DNA of 33,708 bases from NCBI GenBank assembly GCA_004369085.1, contig ML210210.1:117030-150737 (forward strand), given 5' to 3'. The notes under the pieces were generated by a model. The model worked only from the letters and a program-made list of their open reading frames with translations. It did no database searches and was not told the DNA's origin. The stretch's first letter is position 1. Every line of letters begins with the position of its first letter. Below, piece by piece: positions 1 to 11,297 of the stretch. Origin of the DNA: Coprinopsis marcescibilis (taxonomy: Eukaryota > Basidiomycota > Agaricomycetes > Agaricales > Psathyrellaceae). The position numbers and the translations under genes were made by a program.

Positions 1-571
1 GTTGCCGAGTGAGAAAGTCGAGTGTTGGGAACTGTTCGGGGCCTTTGCGCTCCAGATCCTGTTCCATATTCCCCCGATTTGCCACCTCTTGGCTCGAGCA
101 GACGAGCGGCTGGTTTTAGGAGCCTGATGCGCCTGCACCAATCCGTTCATGACGTTGTTCGGAGATAGAAATAAATTGATCGGATTGATGGCATGACTGT
201 GACAAGGTGTGACAATCCGAACCAAGGGTCAATCCGACCGACTAGTAGGTGATAGTACACTACTACAATACTAGTACTAGGGTTCTTTATGCTCAATACT
301 ACTGGAAATGTCGACACAACGAAAACAACTGGTTAATCTCGCTCTATTTCGAGAATAATGCTGATATAGACGTGAGTTTTCCACACGATGCATGCTTGAA
401 ATTGTTTGTGCTCACAGGGCTTGCGACAGAGTCTTAGACTTTAATGACGATACTTACATTTGAAACCTCTTCTTGCTGCTGGGCCTGGTATGGCGTCGAC
501 ATTACTCCACGCAATACCATAGTCGAAGTCGAACGGGCGACGTAAGAAGAAACATAAACCTACGCAATTTC
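1..571. other. Intergenic, no gene seen
   Basis: I see no supported coding region here; the short open frames lack family features and splice context. The 3' part is probably the promoter and 5' leader of the transporter that starts at 572. Confidence 0.6.
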
Positions 572-2871
572 ATGTCAAACCACTCCGGAACGGTGTCCTC
601 GGCACATTCAACATCAAGTATCCGCAATTCCAGTACCCATGATAGCTTGGAGGAACTTGCGGAGGTCTTTCAAACGGAAGAACCCGAAGAAAACGAGGAA
701 AACATTGTGTGGGTGGATTGGGAGGGGCCTAAGGATCCAGAGAATCCGCGACAGTACGTTCTTGTGAATCCACATCTGGCTACCAGCTTCAGCTGACACC
801 TCGCAGTTGGACCTATCGAAAGAAATGGTCCGCTACTATCATTGTGTCTCTCTTCACATTCATCAGCCCCGTATCATCTTCGATGATAGCCCCTGCTAGC
901 CCAAACGTCGCAGCTCAATTTGGGATAACAAGCTCAATGCTGATCGCGATGACCACCTCGGTTTTCATCTTGGGGTATGGTAAGTCATTCCTTTTATTTC
1001 CTTTGCCCCGGCATTTCTCACACACATCTCTAGCGGTGGGACCTTTGGTAGGTTGTCCTTGACTCTTGTCCTGACCGCTCTTATACGATTACAGTTCCTC
1101 GCCCCTTTGAGCGAGATTTTCGGACGCACACGGGTCCTGCAGCTAGCGAACCTCTTCTATCTCGGTAAGCTCATCTTGACCCATCCCCTCCTCGGTTTCT
1201 TAAGCCCTAATGTAGCCTGGAACATCGGCTGTTCGTTCTCTCAAAACAAGAATCAGCTGATTTTTTTTCGACTGTTGTCTGGCCTAGGCGGAAGTGCACC
1301 CCTAGCGGTGAGTCTTCCTGCGTGTGTGTCTCCAATGCATCTGATAAGCCCGTAGGTCGGTGGTGGAGTTCTGGGAGACATGTTCGTTCCCGAAGAAAGA
1401 GGCAGGGCTATTGCTGTCTTCTCCCTTGCACCCCTGCTCGGGCCCGTTGTAGGGCCAGTTTGTGGCGGTTGGATAGCTGAGCGGTCAACCTGGCGGTGGG
1501 TGGTATGTCGATCTTCACGCAGCTCATGAATCTTTGATGAATTTGGCACTCACCGAGCTGTTCAGTTCTGGTCTACCAGCATCGTTGACGTCTTCATTCA
1601 AGCATCTGGATTGATATGGTTAAAAGAAAGTAAGTAAAAGTTTTCGGATGTATATCTGCTAATCCTCACCGCGATACAGCATTTGCGCCATACCTTCTAA
1701 ACCGAAAAGCAACGCACTTGCAGAAAGCTCAAGATGCTGAAAAAGGCGAAACCCGGAGGTATATCAGCATCTACGATAGAGGAAATGCTCGCAGGTATAT
1801 TGTATTCCCTCAAAACATGTAGTCTTCAACTGAATGGGCATGTGTCAGCTGGAAGAAAATCTTTGCGCACGCTCTATCTCGACCCTTCCTCCTTTTCCGA
1901 TACGAGTTTATTGTACAGCTCCTTGGCGTTTATATGGCATTCATCTATGGAATATTCTACTGTGAGTTTGTCATATGCTTTGCTGTACGCTCTCTGATCG
2001 CCATCTAATTAGTGTTCCTGACGACACTTGCCGAGATTTTCCGCATCGTATATCTACAACCACCGGGGATCGCTGGTCTCAACTACATCGCTTTGGGAGT
2101 GGGCATGTTCCTAGCTGCTCAGACCAATGCACGGGCCATGGATAAGATATATGTCCACCTGAAGCACAAGCATGGTGGAAAAGGACAGCCAGAGTTTCGG
2201 CTTCGTGTGTACTACCGCCTTTTCCACCCGTAATTCATTCTCACGTTGTGTTTCCAGCATCTATGGTGATAGGCACAATCCTTCTGCCCATCGGGCTACT
2301 GATTACGGGATGGTGTTCGGAAAAACATGCTCACTGGATTGGCACTGACATTGTACGTCTCCCACTCCATCACTCGCGAACCTTTGTCTCAAATGTCAAT
2401 TTTGATAGGGCATCGCGTGTGTTGGCGCGGGCCTCGTCCTCAACTTTCAAAGCATCCAGACGTATGTGGTTGACGCTTTCACCCTCTACGCAGCTTCCGG
2501 TACATCCTCTCCGCGTGCTGTCCTTTCTTCATTCTAAAGTATATTCCAGCTCTCGCTGCGGTATCGTGCCTACGGTCACTCGCTGGCTTCGGGTTCCCTT
2601 TGTTCGCGCCTGCCATGTATCATAAACTAGGATACGGGGTAAGCGACACGATTCTCGCTGCTGTTGCCATTGTCATTGGATGCCCCGCGTGAGTTTGTTC
2701 GCCCCAAATCATTGCTCTGTTTCTCATCTCCGTTTTTCGTGTAATAGACCGTGGTTGTTCTGGAAGTACGGAAAGAGGATTAGGGAGTCGAGTAAATATG
2801 GAAGGAAGGCAGCGGGGATCGCCAATGGAGCAGGGCGCAATTTGGGCTCTCCGGTTGCAGGCAAAGGGTGA
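572..2871 (+). CDS. MFS transporter, DHA1 drug/polyamine type (14 exons)
   Basis: Proton-driven membrane exporter of the major facilitator superfamily, likely in the plasma membrane. Exons: 572-753, 807-979, 1034-1047, 1095-1164, 1216-1307, 1356-1502, 1566-1629, 1680-1794, 1849-1961, 2013-2204, 2258-2352, 2409-2499, 2550-2688, 2748-2871. They join to 1611 nt, a clean 536-residue protein, the usual length for the family. The Ser-rich N terminus is followed by VDWEGPKDPENPRHW, a hallmark just before helix 1 in fungal DHA1 proteins. The loop motif PLSEIFGR, the segment RLLSGLGG and the helix-5 antiporter motif GPVVGPVCGGW are all present, and about 12 hydrophobic helices can be traced. One exon is only 14 nt. 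The start at 572 is the first ATG that leaves a complete N-terminal tail; an in-frame upstream ATG at 473 would only add a poor extension. The substrate cannot be read from sequence. Confidence 0.93.
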
Positions 2872-3514
2872 TCATGTCGCTCTTCTGGGTTTCCTTGTAA
2901 TTTTCTGCGGGTTTGGTTTCAGCCTCTTCGAGGTACATGGGCTATAAGGGCGAGATTTGCCTGGTCGAAGCAAGTATCGATTCATCTGTAGAAAAAGCTA
3001 GTGTACGTATTACACTTTTACAGCAAGTACACGCGACTTTTGCGTACATAGAAAGACCCGTGGAGTCTGGTGCTGTACTAAACTAAGAATAGTAAGCACT
3101 ATGATATAACCACTGGAAGGATGCGTGGCCAACTTCGAGCGGGGCGACAGTAAGTTAAAGAACATACAACTTCTCCGTCCCTTGGAGTTTCGAAAATAAT
3201 AATAATAACAATAACAATAAGGGGAGAAATCCTGCCGTATAGGTGGTGTGTAAGAAGTTGTTCGTTTTTTCGAACTCAATCAAAAAGTCTGTGGAGTAAC
3301 AGGAATGGAAACCAAGGAGCGGTGTGCGGGCGGGCTTGATGAGAAAAGAGAGTGATAAACTCTTGTTAAGAGTGTCAAATGTCCATAAGCGTGAATGTCT
3401 GCGATTCGGTTTTGCAACTTCCAGGGAAGAGGGAGGGGGTTTGGTGCTTGGAAGAATCGTGCTGTGTCAGGGAGCAGTTCGGGCGTAGGCATCCTGATCG
3501 TCAGTAGCATATTT
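2872..3514. other. Convergent 3' intergenic region
   Basis: This lies between the 3' ends of the transporter and of the secreted-protein gene. It holds both 3' untranslated regions and a short AAT/AAC microsatellite. An open frame on the minus strand continues here from the last exons of the neighbour (3280-3514), but the splice at 3588/3539 gives a better C terminus and makes that stretch untranslated. Confidence 0.6.
3194..3220. repeat. AAT/AAC microsatellite
   Basis: Run of AAT triplets that turns into AAC-AAT units, within a 3' non-coding region. It is short, and of interest only as a possible length polymorphism. Confidence 0.8.
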
Positions 3515-4865
3515 TTAGTCTTCGTCGAGTTCGAACTCCTAATAGGGGAATTGAGGTATCTGGACGGGAAGAGAACGAGTCTACGCACCACTTCGTACGC
3601 CGAAGGATTTCGGCGTTTGAACGCGTTCACATCAGTGACCAAGTGGAACATATCGTCCTTCGGGTTGTAGCAAACCTTTGTCTCGACTTTAACTGAAAGT
3701 AAAGGGATAACACCCATTAGCGGCCAAGGGTGGGTTACGTGAATGTTGTGACTTACTTCCGCCAGTGTTGACCCATTTGGCTGAAGAGAAGCGCTCATCA
3801 GCTGAGGATCATGAATCGATTGATCAAGGACAATAACGTACCCTCAAACCTCTTCGAGTTCTTGGTATAATGCCAAACTTGTGATTCTGAATTGGCAGAG
3901 AATCCAGAGAATGCATTTCCGACGTTCGACGGTGCGTTGTTGATGTTTGCTGTGAAATGGGATGAGGGTGTGCGCATGTGGCAAAGAGGCTTGATTTACT
4001 GTTTCGCGTTCCAGTCAGAACGGCCGAGTTTCTAGAGATCGGGCAGGTCAGTAAGTAGTCGATAAATTGACCAAGCAGGGACGAGTGCTCACCCTGAGTT
4101 AAGATTGTTGCCAGACCAGCCAAGAGTAGGGAACTCCCTCGTGTTCTTCGCGTTCTCGCGTTAGCCGATCATAGAGCCAAGAGAACTCAGGAGAAATGAG
4201 CTGACATGGAATTTGATGTTGAAAGGAGTGACAGAGGTATCGAAATCAACTTCGAGGGCCTTGGGCTTGGTGTTACAGAGGCCGAATCTGCCAAGTGAGC
4301 GCATGAGGAATTTGATACACCCGACTGATCGCGAAACCCACCCTCGTTTGTTCTTGTCCTTCGACGAGAAGTCCCCACTGACATACCCAACAAATCCTCC
4401 ACCCTTCTTGTTGCACTTGAGGCGACCCTTTCCCTTGTCGTCGGGGACACTAAAGTTTCAGTGAGGAGCTCAGGAGCTGTCTACAGCACTGGAGAAAAAG
4501 TAAATGGAAGGACCTACGGCACAGGGGATGGTTTAGGAAGCGTAGTAGGATTCTTATGCTTGCCACCGTTATGTTTTCCTTGATCCTTGCCGCCTCCAGG
4601 TTGCTGCCTGTTATTCCCGCCTCCGTTGGTTCTACCTGTTTTTTAACAAAATGATGGGTCAAGGATATGAGCTGAACCAATGGAAGAGCATCTTACGCCT
4701 CAGGCCAGCAGGGGCCAAAGGGCCCAAACCAGCAGCCATGCGAGCGGCGTTGTTGGGGTAGCTAGGGGTAGGTACATTGCTGCTGCGCTTCACAAAAGTG
4801 GGAACAGCAAACGAGAAGGGAGCAAACGCAAGGAAAAGAGCGACGAAGATGCCTTTAGAATGCAT
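3515..4865 (-). CDS. Secreted protein with Gly/Asn-rich linker, unknown function
   Basis: Ten exons on the minus strand: 4865-4697, 4635-4518, 4449-4342, 4287-4206, 4145-4093, 4031-4000, 3949-3842, 3780-3757, 3692-3589, 3538-3515. They sum to 822 nt, or 273 residues. Residues 1-20 (MHSKGIFVALFLAFAPFSFA) form a clear signal peptide. Residues about 57-96 are a Gly, Asn, Lys and Gln-rich linker ending in a Pro-rich stretch. The rest is a compact domain with the segments KGRLKCNKKGGGFVGYV, GFGLCNTKPKALEVDF, LGWSGNNLNSGNSAVLTG, ANSESQVWHYTKNSKRFE and VCYNPKDDMFHLVTDVNAF, ending in EVEFELDED. I recall similar secreted proteins in mushrooms but cannot name a domain. The acceptor of exon 5 is ambiguous: 4145 or 4154, which adds Asn-Ala-Lys. 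The last intron (3588-3539) is inferred from the better C terminus. Confidence 0.78.
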
Positions 4866-6158
4866 CCTAAAAACAAAGGGGTGCGGACCAAGGAAAGACC
4901 AAACGGAAAGCGGATGAGGGAGAAAAAGAACGAGAGATCCAAGCCCAATTTAAGGAAATCCTGGTCAAGGCACAAAGAGGCACCATTCGAGACCATTCGC
5001 ACGCAGCGACGGATGAAACCGATTCAGGCGCTCAAATTTGCCTGGACTCAATTGTAAATCGGCTCTTTTTTGTCATAGTCGCCGGGTGACCAACTTTTGT
5101 TTTTGATCGCAATCCGCGAAGCTTGGAAAGCGGGTCTCTAAAGGACACCAGGGATCTGCGGGCTGATATTTGTCGTATTACAGACATACCAGGACATAGA
5201 ATCTGTTAACATCTTTATTACTAGACGCTTTCCAGGGCCCAACGGAATATATGTGGTGGTCGATATGGACAAAAATAGATGCTTTCGTCCCAAATGGGTT
5301 TCTAATAGTTCTGTCATCAGTCCCTGGTCATCATCGACCACCACCACATGGCCGCAAACACCAAGCGGTACAACAATCCCGCGGCCCGCCACAGCTCTCG
5401 CCTCCTAACACGACAAGAACATCGTTAATACCCTCGAAGAGCAATAAGAGACAGTACGCGTAAACTCTGTTCGTACAAGTATGCCAGCATCGAAACCAGA
5501 GCCAAGTTATCAGAGGCCAAAATGAACGACGAAAGGTTGACGAAAGGTGGAAAACAAACCACAATTGCCAGCTACGGGCACATCAAGGGCACGGCATCTG
5601 GGTGAGCGACCATATTTGGAATACAATTAACAATGATTAAGCGGGTACAAATGACATCCAAGTAGACTACATAGTCTGGAAAGCGCCACCGACCAGCCAG
5701 TAACTCCCCGGCCTTACCAGTGGCTAACAGCCACAAGGAGGACCCCAGGGCAGCCTGTGAGGACAAGTACAATCGAAAGGGACTACGCCCTACTGATACA
5801 ACGACCGCCATGTCAGTGCCCTGTGTACGAAGAGAGGGCATTGGTTTGCCTCTCCACGTCCACAGGCCAGGCCACTTCGTGTTGCTGTAGGGAATTTATA
5901 TCGAAGTGTCTCGAAGGCTGCAGCGGAAGCACCTCTCGGAGTCCCAGACAGTTCCTCGAAGCCTGCTGCCCGATGCATAGTGAATCTGGTAGCCCAATTG
6001 TCTTGTTATGGGAGAAGGCGGACGCCAAGAGGGAGGGATCCAGGAGGTGCACTGCATATCGCCCGTCGTCCTGGGCGTGAAAACGAAATTCTGCCATAAT
6101 GGAGCAATGCATGTGACAGGAAGAGGTCATCCTGAAGCCTTCGCCTGACAGTTCTGGG
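4866..6158. other. Intergenic, no recognised gene
   Basis: Several open frames of 60-107 codons overlap on both strands here, but none shows a family motif or splice sites that extend it. A minus-strand frame at 5813-6130 lies just downstream of the DUF6533 gene and could be part of its 3' untranslated region. Nothing else is supported. Confidence 0.5.
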
Positions 6159-7676
6159 TCAGTATGTCGAGGTCGGGCCTGGTCCGTTGTTTATTGGCGT
6201 TCGAGGTGGTATTCCTATCGATACTGAAGACGCTACCGATGGTGTCGGTGTGGTGCGGCCACCGAGCGAGAGGAAGGAGAGCGAGTCGGTATCAGGTAGT
6301 GACTGAGCGTCGAAGGTGAGACCGAGGCTTCCGTGGTGGCTTAGATCTTCCCTACGCAGCGAAGCCGAGACGTTGTCTGACATGAAGAAGCTGGTGAATT
6401 GGATGTCAGCATCTGTCCCGATAGTGGGACTTCTTAATGATCGCCCTGGGGAGGGAATTCGATGCATGTTGAGAATCACCCGGCAAACGGCGTTTGAGAG
6501 CAGGGACGTGGGCCAACTGGTAGGATGAAAGACACAGGAATAAGGTTTTGACATGTAATGTGGCGCCTGTAATGCACGTACATGAGAACGATATGCGGCT
6601 TTGAAGTCCCAGTAATCAAGGAGTATGGGACTATGAACATGAAAATGCCTGGTTGGAAAGCACGGTGAGAAGCCGAGTGAGCGGAGACGATAAAAGGACA
6701 TACAAAACACAAGAGTCGACATCCACGTTCCCTCCCTAAAGACCAACTTAATTATGGGGATTTGTCGTTGGCCAGCCATAGCTTTCCGCTTCTTGAATGT
6801 AAAGAAGGTGAGCGAGAGCTGCGTTGCGAGAACTCCACATCTACATGGAGCACAGACCAGTCAGTATACCGAAATACAGGCATAAGGAAGATGCCTACGT
6901 AAAGTATAAAACCTGCCATGGCGTTTTCGCAACATCACAAATGGGCGTGAAGGGAACGATGCCGACTGTTGTTGAAGTGCATGTTGTGACGAGCGTTGCC
7001 TCTGTCAGGAGGAGCGAGGCGAAGAAGGCGCCGATCCTCGCGTTGCGGTTGTACAGGGCGTAAACTGGGGTTAATCTGGGATCAGCCTCTAAAGAGTTCG
7101 GAGGAACCGTAGACACTCGCACCTCGCAGCATGGCAACCGCATCGATCGCGAATAGGACAAAACAGGATACGAAGGTGAGACCGCTGAACCACCCTCTAC
7201 AGTAATGAACTGGATGAGGAGGCGTAGCCAATGGGCCAACAAGGAGTGCTGCACAGTTCGCACTGGGTCACAGTTAGGACTCCTAGCTAGTCGAATGGTT
7301 TGAATTGGGTGACGCACGCAAGACCGCCCAGGGATATATATCTCGATATTAGATAAATGTATTTTACTCGGTTAAGTGGCCATCTAGGAAGTATACGTTC
7401 CAGTCAGTCGGCGTCCAGGTACCGTACAGAAAATAAAGCTTTGTGCTCACCTCCAGATGTACTGGACCTCATCCTCAAAGTTACGCAGATACTCGCAAAT
7501 GACCAAAACGAGGGCCGCCACTGTGTCAGACAAATTTCATGTCAGCGGTCATCATCCACAACAAGAGGCCAGGAAAACCAATTTGAGGATGTTTGCTTAC
7601 AGGAAGAAGCGTTGCGTGTGAAGAGGTCGAAATGGACCAGTGCTACATCCGGAGCACTTGCTGCGACCGCAGACAT
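6159..7676 (-). CDS. DUF6533 seven-helix membrane protein
   Basis: Member of a large mushroom-specific family of seven-helix membrane proteins that resemble receptors; the ligand is unknown. Exons: 7676-7601, 7520-7451, 7383-7318, 7262-7123, 7064-6899, 6840-6704, 6648-6582, 6516-6159. They total 1080 nt, 359 residues. The defining N-terminal domain is clear: ICEYLRNFEDEVQYIWRWP, then VKYIYLISRYISLGGLA. Helix 3 carries AIDAVAMLRVYALYNRNARI, the usual LMLR-x-YALYNR pattern. A later segment, IPIIKLVFREGTWMSTLVF, is the family's 'RDG/REG' helix, followed by LLSNAVCRVILNMH. The C-terminal tail of about 95 residues is Ser/Thr/Pro-rich and probably cytosolic. The start at 7676 puts about 20 residues before helix 1, as is usual. 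In-frame upstream ATGs near 7853 would add a Pro-rich extension that I think is leader. Confidence 0.9.
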
Positions 7677-8487
7677 TCCTGGAGGGCGCTGAAGGGAGTG
7701 GGGAGGGCCGTCGGGACTGGAGGGGTCGCCAGATCCCAGAGCAACAAGACGTTCAGGTTCAACTTGTGTGGTGGCATTATATGGTGCATGGGGAGACAAC
7801 GTCACATCGAAACCAAGCTGACACCCGCGCCACAGGTATTCGGTCGCCGCCATCAATCGTGATACTATAGTCAAGTAGCCTTTTCTAACAGCAGTTCTTT
7901 GGGATTATTCCCGAATTCAAATCGGAATCCCTAAACATCATACACTATTTAACTACGCATATGCGACGAGCTAGCAAGTCGTTGGTGGTTAGAATGGATG
8001 TTAATCTAGCCTTCTGTGCACAAAATTAACTTCGTCAACATGCGCCCTTCGAGACCAGCCAGAAAGATCAGCAATGCTTGAAGGTTTTCAAATTGCCGCG
8101 CCTCCCTGCGTCGACTGAAGCGTCATCGTTTGGTGCGAGTACGATACACTGCCGATAGCCACCGCGGAATTGAGCTTCTAGGCCCTTCCATGAAGTCTGG
8201 AAAGCCAGTGCCGCAGAGTGCCGCGCCGTTTAATGTCAAAGCAAAGCCTCCTTGACTTTCACCGAAAATGTGGCGGCCATGTGGGTCCAAGTATCCGGAG
8301 GAATGCGAAAGCAGTATGTATGACGAAGGAACCTAAGAAAAACAACTCTCGAATGTACACAGTTTGAATTTGAACCCAAACTAACAACGACACATCTATA
8401 ACGATTAGCGGAGCCATAACCAGCATGTAAAAGTGTAGCGAAAGGACCCCATCCCGAACCAAACCAAACACTGGCGGGTATTATGTA
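7677..8487. other. Upstream region of the DUF6533 gene; weak coding remnant
   Basis: This holds the promoter side of the DUF6533 gene. A minus-strand frame at 8259-8471 reads like a hydrophobic helix pair (VRDGVLSLHFYMLVMAPLIV) and may be a remnant of a DUF6533-like gene. It cannot be joined into an intact model. Confidence 0.35.
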
Positions 8488-8936
8488 CTATACCTAACCA
8501 GTAGGTCCGAGTTCCAACCATTTGTTCGTTTTGATGATCAAAACCATCACCTTTCTTCAGCTCTATTACCTCAAGCCGATAGATACCGCGATAAGTACCC
8601 ACTTGTGACGCCGATTATAACATGCTCTCGGCAGTCTGCTAGATGAGAAGAGTGCATTCTTGGAAGACTTAGTGAATAGAAACGTTAAATCATGAGTTGT
8701 AGCTTGGTTGTAGCATGATTGGCCTCATTGCCGCGTTGATTGCCGTGATGATGAACAGCGGAGCTTAAAGGCTCTAGGTTTTTTTCCTCCACCTCCTCGT
8801 ACATTCTGTGAGTAAAAAACATATATTTACTCTAATTAGGACTATAGAAGTTCACATGCCAAGTTTTGTAGCCCTGGAGCAAGTGCAAAGTGAGAAAACG
8901 AACATGTGGTTGGAACGACCTACTGGTTAGGTATAG
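8488..8936. mobile_element. MITE-like element with ~44-bp terminal inverted repeats
   Basis: The left end at 8488 (CTATACCTAACCAGTAGGTC...) and the right end at 8936, read on the other strand, match over about 44 bases with one 3-base gap and two mismatches; the match runs on through GTTCGTTTT. TA dinucleotides flank both ends (8486-8487 and 8937-8938), as expected for a Tc1/mariner-type TA target duplication. The 449-bp element encodes no transposase, so it would be non-autonomous. A minus-strand stretch at about 8570-8625 reads CYNRRHKWVLIAVSIGL and resembles a helix of DUF6533 proteins; this may be chance or captured host sequence. Confidence 0.72.
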
Positions 8937-9042
8937 TATGTGTATACATAAGATGTCATATGTAGTATATACTTACTTAGCGACAACATCACTCATCACC
9001 GGCACCCATTTCCGGTTATCTATCCATCCAATAGTCCAACCA

Positions 9043-11297
9043 TCACCTTCGTTTATACTTACCAACGCCATTATTTACCTCCCTCTCGATATCCCTGACC
9101 TTATTCCTATGCATCTGCTCCGCCTTCTGGTTAATTTGAGCAGCTTCCTGAGTACTTGGAAACCCAATGTTCCAATAATCTGGAGGGGTCTTTGCCCGTG
9201 TCCACGTATGTCGATGACGAGAGATTCCCTTCTTGCGGGACTCGATCTCCATCTGCCGTTGCCGCGTAGGGGTCCCTTCATCATCCCCCCTTCCGTCGTT
9301 TCTGTGGCTGCACTCGCGGCGTTTCAGAGTTTTGGACGGCGACCGCCAGAGGGGGCCTTGAGCTCTTGCTGGCAACGGTCCAACAGCCTCGTAGTACTAG
9401 CAACCACAGTGAGATTTAGATAGGCAAAACATAGGAGAAGCACATACATCATGACAGCATTCACAGTCACCCGCGTCCATATTTCGACGCGCATCTCGAG
9501 ACCTCACTACTTCATCATACTGGAAATCCAATCCACTATTCTTATCAGGATCAATTGCAAAAACTGCGTTGATTGCAAGCGAAGACCTATAGGTAAATTT
9601 TCAGCGAGAAGATCCTCCAGTAAGAGCTAAAATCGTACCCAGGGCCAGACTCGGAATGCCGAGCATACCTCCCCTTGCCTTTCGATGGTGCAACAGTTTG
9701 GGGAGCTTTCGCAGGAAGGGGCAAGCGCGAAGAGCTCGCTTTGGTCGGCTCAGTCTTTGGCATGGGACGCGTGTTCTCATCCGATCTTCGAGGGGTTGAC
9801 GAGTCGTCCTGCACTACACCAAGACGACGGATCTTAGTCGGCCTCTCAAAATGTGCTGGCACCGCAGGAGGTCGTGTTTGGGCATTTGACGCGTTGGACG
9901 ACGATAATGGCTGTGATACTGAGGAAACCGTTAGCCTGACAACATTGAAAGAGGGCATGGGAGCATACGTGGAGGATCGTCTTCGGTATCCGATGAGTTT
10001 GGAACACATCTCTTTGCTGGTGCGTTGGCAGCCCTCGTTTGGCTGGGTGCTAAGAACAATGAGACGTTTGTTTGAATGGAGGAAAGGAGGGTGATATGCG
10101 TACGAGGGGTATCATCCTCTGTATCTGAAGAGTTTGCAATGTGGGGGGGAAGAGGAGGTAGCTTGAACACCACTTCCGGTTTGGGACCCATTGGTGCTAC
10201 ACATGGATATTAGCTGGCGTGTCTTCGATGAAGACGGGGAACTCACGTTGGGTATCTTCTTCGGTATCCGATGAATTTGGAATATGACTTTTGACTGGTC
10301 CAGAGAAGAACGTCGGTGACGATAGAGCAGCAGGTGCAGCTCTTTGCACTGACCCACCCATCGGTGCTATCAGAAACGTGAGTCGAAATGTCCTATGATG
10401 GATTTGGATAACCCACGTTGAGTGTCCTGTTCGGTATCCGAAGAGTTTGGAATAGGATCAACGACATTTTTGGGGTTAAATGTTGGAGAGATTAGAGGGA
10501 ACGCCGCAGGTAGAGGTCGTCTAACCGTGTTGACAAGAGTAACAGCAGTTCCCGGCGTAACGACCGATCTCTTCCATGTGGCTTGTGGAGTGGCCCATGT
10601 CGCGTCAAACTCGCGACCATATTCGGCGGGATTGGGTACGATTCTCCGCAGGCCAGCAACCGTATATGCTTGGTGCTCTTGTACCAGCCTTTCCTTATCT
10701 TTGTCGGCGGGTCCCGCCACATTCGTGTTCATAAGATGCTTGGCTTCTTGCTCGTCCGCCCAGCGGAATAGTTCGCGAGCTTTCTTGTAGTCGCGTTTGT
10801 ATATCTCCCCAACGCGACGATAGTTGGCTTGGAGGTCGTCCAGTTTGTCGGTCAGATCTTTGTTCTGCTTTTGCAGAAGCTTGTTGTCGCGTCTGGAAGC
10901 TTCGTCAGAGACACGCACAGCATTGCAAAAGTAAAACGTACTGAAGCGACTGAAAGGTAGCCACCTGCTCCCGGGCCTCCTCTGCCTCCGTTCTCGTCGC
11001 TCGCAGCTGTGCCTCCAGATCTTGCATGCGTTGTAGGCTATCCTTATACGAGCACGGTTCATCCATGAGATCTAGGGTCTCTTGAGCTTCGAAGACGCTT
11101 TGAAACCCAAGTGACTGGGCGAGACGATCAGACCGCTGGACGACGTCGAACAACTGTTTGCGGGTATCATCATTCGACCTCCTGAGATTCTCAATCTTGC
11201 GCTCTAGAGACCCTGTTTCCTGGCGGTGCCTGGACTCCACCCTCTTGTCCCTGTCGCGCATGCCCGCGCTGGAGAAAACGGTACTCTCGGGCTGCAT
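9043..11297 (-). CDS. SAE2: CtIP/Sae2/Ctp1 DNA-end-resection factor
   Basis: Homolog of the Mre11-Rad50-Nbs1 co-factor that starts resection of double-strand breaks in the nucleus. Exons: 11297-10942, 10892-10417, 10366-10247, 10196-10104, 10049-9969, 9918-9639, 9586-9448, 9396-9043; 1899 nt, 632 residues. The N-terminal 200 residues are charged coiled coil (SLERKIENLRRSN; KDLTDKLDDLQANYRRV), as in the tetramerising end of the family. The C-terminal domain is diagnostic: FQYDEVVRSRDARRN, a CxxC-type knuckle CECCHDYY at about 510-517, the DNA-binding RHR at 575-577, then TPPDYWNIGFPSTQ at 585-598. Thr585-Pro matches the conserved CDK site (Thr847 in human CtIP). Residues 268-375 carry four SSDTE(E/D/Q)D motifs, each at the end of an exon. 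The first ATG after an in-frame stop was taken as start, and a leader intron lies at 11358-11306. Confidence 0.93.
9970..10447 (-). repeat. Four exon-end NSSDTE(D/E/Q)D repeats in the Sae2/Ctp1 homolog
   Basis: Motifs at 10447-10418 (NSSDTEQDTQ), 10277-10248 (NSSDTEEDTQ), 10134-10105 (NSSDTEDDTP) and 9999-9970 (NSSDTEDDPP) each close an exon and are split from the next by a phase-1 intron. The following exons again start alike: CACCGATGGG and CACCAATGGG, then CACCC. Exons 3, 4 and 5 are 120, 93 and 81 nt, all multiples of three and phase 1-1. They could therefore be gained, lost or skipped without breaking the frame. This looks like tandem exon duplication with divergence between motifs. Confidence 0.88.

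Noticed and set aside
4680..5057. 125-codon Lys/Arg-rich plus-strand frame
   Set aside because: It runs antisense to the signal-peptide exon and promoter of the secreted-protein gene, and its composition is that expected of a shadow frame.
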